Below are positions 62,625 to 64,000 of a stretch of 64,000 nucleotides of DNA, piece after piece; within the stretch, counting starts at the first letter, position 1, and each line of letters starts with the position of its first letter. The stretch spans positions 62,001 through 126,000 of the forward strand of contig JAIXWL010000012.1 of assembly GCA_027491315.1 (NCBI GenBank), in the 5' to 3' direction. The notes below the pieces were generated by a model that did not search any database, was not told where the DNA came from, and saw only the letters and a list, made by a program, of their open reading frames with translations. The stretch comes from Cytophagaceae bacterium (GTDB lineage Bacteria; Bacteroidota; Bacteroidia; Cytophagales; Spirosomataceae). Made by a program: the position numbers and the translations under genes.

Positions 62625-63971
62625 ATGAAGTGGACTTCTCTGGCTTTTGCCTGCATGCTTATTATTTCTAATTCAGTTTTGGCACAAGATACTGTCAATT
62701 ACATGGAGCTAGGTTTAACTCAAAATAAAACGGGGAATTACGCCGAGGCCCTTAGAAACTTCAGTATTGAAATTGAGAGAAATACAGCTAATCCTAATCC
62801 AATTGCATTTTATAATCGAGGATTTGCTAAGTATAATTTAAAAGATTTCAGAGGAGCCATACTAGATTTTGAAAAAGCCATTGAATTAAAATCCACATAT
62901 TACGAAGCATTTATTGCCCGTGGCCAAAGTTATAGTAAGCAAGACAATCACAAAATTGCCATTCAAGATTATAATGAAGCGATTCGATTAAACCCATTAG
63001 AGGCAACTGCCTATTATTCCAGGGGACTGTCAAAAAGTAAATTGGAAAACTACCGTGGTGGTTTATCTGACTTCAATAAATCCTTGGAGTTAAATCCTGA
63101 ATATGCCCCTTGCCTAGCCGCCAGAGGAGATTGCAAGGTCAAATTAGGGGAATATTCAAGCAGTATTGAGGACTACAGTAAAGCCATCGAAATAAGCCCA
63201 AAAAGATCAACTTATTATTCGGGTAGAGGCTTTGCCAAAATGAAATTAAATGATTTTGCGAATGCATTAAAGGATTTCAATGAAGCCCTTAAAATCAGTC
63301 CAGACGAAGCTAATGACTGGTATTTTTCTGGATTTTGTAAAACTCAATTAGAAAATTTTCGGGGTGAAAATGGCGAAAAAGGAGCCTTAGAAGATTTCAA
63401 CAAAGCTTTGGAAATAGAACCTGCCAAGGTGGAAGCTTTATATGGAAGGGGATTTGTGAAGTCTAAATTAGGCGATCAACGTGGGGCCATTGAAGATTAT
63501 TCGAAGGCGGTAGATATGGGAAATTTAGAAAATGCTAAAATTCTATACACGGCCAAAATGAATAAAGCCGTATTGGACGAATTAAGGAATGCTGTCCAAG
63601 ATAAAATCAAAATGGCTGAATTTAGTCCAGAAAGAGCAGAAATCTATTTCAATAGAGGTTTAGCCAAATCAAAATCTGGAGACCCTAAGCAGGCCATGGA
63701 TGATTATAACCGGGCAATTTCCTTAAATCCCATCTATGCAGATGCTTATTTTATGAGAGCAATGGCTAAATCCAATTTAGGAGACCAGCGAAATGCCATT
63801 CAAGATTGCAGCAATGCCATCAAATTGAATGCCAAATACGCTGAAGCCTATTTTGTAAGAGGAATCATCAAACTAGCCTTAGCGGATACTACAGGGTGTT
63901 TGGATTTAAGTAAAGCAGGAGAATTGGGTTACAATCCATCCTTTCAGGTTATTCGTGATTTCTGCAATTAA
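62625..63971 (+). CDS. Secreted tetratricopeptide-repeat protein
   Basis: 448 residues from the ATG at 62625; the track's TTG start is two codons earlier. A signal peptide (MKWTSLAFACMLIISNSVLAQ) is followed by about ten TPR units with a strong Y-x-A-x-Y-F/Y-x-R-G pattern, for example EAFIARGQSYSKQDNHKIAIQDYNEAIRLNPLEATAYYSRGLSKSKLENYRGG. A spacer (about residues 310-345) breaks the array. It is periplasmic, probably a binding scaffold; the partner is unknown. Confidence 0.86.
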   Translation: MKWTSLAFACMLIISNSVLAQDTVNYMELGLTQNKTGNYAEALRNFSIEIERNTANPNPIAFYNRGFAKYNLKDFRGAILDFEKAIELKSTYYEAFIARGQSYSKQDNHKIAIQDYNEAIRLNPLEATAYYSRGLSKSKLENYRGGLSDFNKSLELNPEYAPCLAARGDCKVKLGEYSSSIEDYSKAIEISPKRSTYYSGRGFAKMKLNDFANALKDFNEALKISPDEANDWYFSGFCKTQLENFRGENGEKGALEDFNKALEIEPAKVEALYGRGFVKSKLGDQRGAIEDYSKAVDMGNLENAKILYTAKMNKAVLDELRNAVQDKIKMAEFSPERAEIYFNRGLAKSKSGDPKQAMDDYNRAISLNPIYADAYFMRAMAKSNLGDQRNAIQDCSNAIKLNAKYAEAYFVRGIIKLALADTTGCLDLSKAGELGYNPSFQVIRDFCN

Positions 63972-64000
63972 AATTATTCAAAACGTAAGTGCTTAACAGA

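Overview
The window looks like chromosomal DNA of a Bacteroidota bacterium, most likely a member of the Cytophagales. This rests on four things. Base composition is AT-rich. Several genes are preceded by the Bacteroidota-type promoter (TTTG about 19-20 nt upstream of TAnnTTTG). Families typical of the phylum are present: a rpsU-XerC neighbourhood, DUF3109, MetG with a fused C-terminal tRNA-binding domain, and AraC regulators with a multi-spanning membrane N-terminus. Signal peptides end in the usual xAQ style. A freshwater genus such as Aquirufa is possible but cannot be shown from this sequence.

Layout. 0-5.6 kb: the start of recR, clpS, an SSS-family symporter, a YceI protein and a large beta-propeller/phosphoesterase fusion. 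5.6-7.85 kb: an accessory island made of a REP-associated tyrosine transposase (RAYT), a ParD/ParE toxin-antitoxin pair and a dense set of palindromic repeats. 7.85-16.5 kb: an alginate-export-like porin, a Gfo/Idh/MocA oxidoreductase, a PH-domain protein, two tandem AraC paralogs, a TPR/LuxR-type regulator and tRNA-Glu. 16.6-26.5 kb: glgB, pyrF, rfbC-pyrR-pyrB, a family 9 glycosyltransferase, an M16 protease with hemW, and a peptidoglycan glycosyltransferase. 26.5-38.8 kb: mostly housekeeping genes (ATL-like protein, lytic transglycosylase, methyltransferases, a membrane-protein/winged-helix pair, alkB, rlmB, pth, metG, rpsU, xerC). 38.8-49.4 kb: thrB and thrA, a frameshifted DUF421 gene, exbD-exbB, a Ppx/GppA phosphatase, a TPR protein and a large two-domain M16 protease. 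49.4-54.5 kb: a tight suf operon (sufC-D-S-E, DUF59, bacilliredoxin) with a divergent iscA. 54.5-64 kb: maf, a MarR/YceI/nitroreductase cluster, the CCA enzyme, tsaC-like, argS, glutathione peroxidase, menA and a TPR protein.

The most unusual part is 5.6-7.84 kb. Three hairpin modules recur there with fixed spacing: hairpin 1 always begins 26 nt before hairpin 2. One pair lies inverted upstream of the RAYT and five pairs lie in direct orientation downstream, surrounding parDE and ending about 10 bp from the porin stop codon. This resembles a REP/RAYT system with an extra third hairpin and a captured toxin-antitoxin pair. Other items worth checking are a four-hairpin bidirectional terminator cluster with compensatory base changes (49.44-49.55 kb), a duplicated 27-bp element before two terminators (35.3-35.5 kb), a suf operon without sufB, the frameshifted DUF421 gene, and candidate operators inside the promoters of marR and of the membrane-protein/winged-helix pair. 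Start codons were moved inward from the ORF track where the track used an unlikely TTG or an N-terminal extension.
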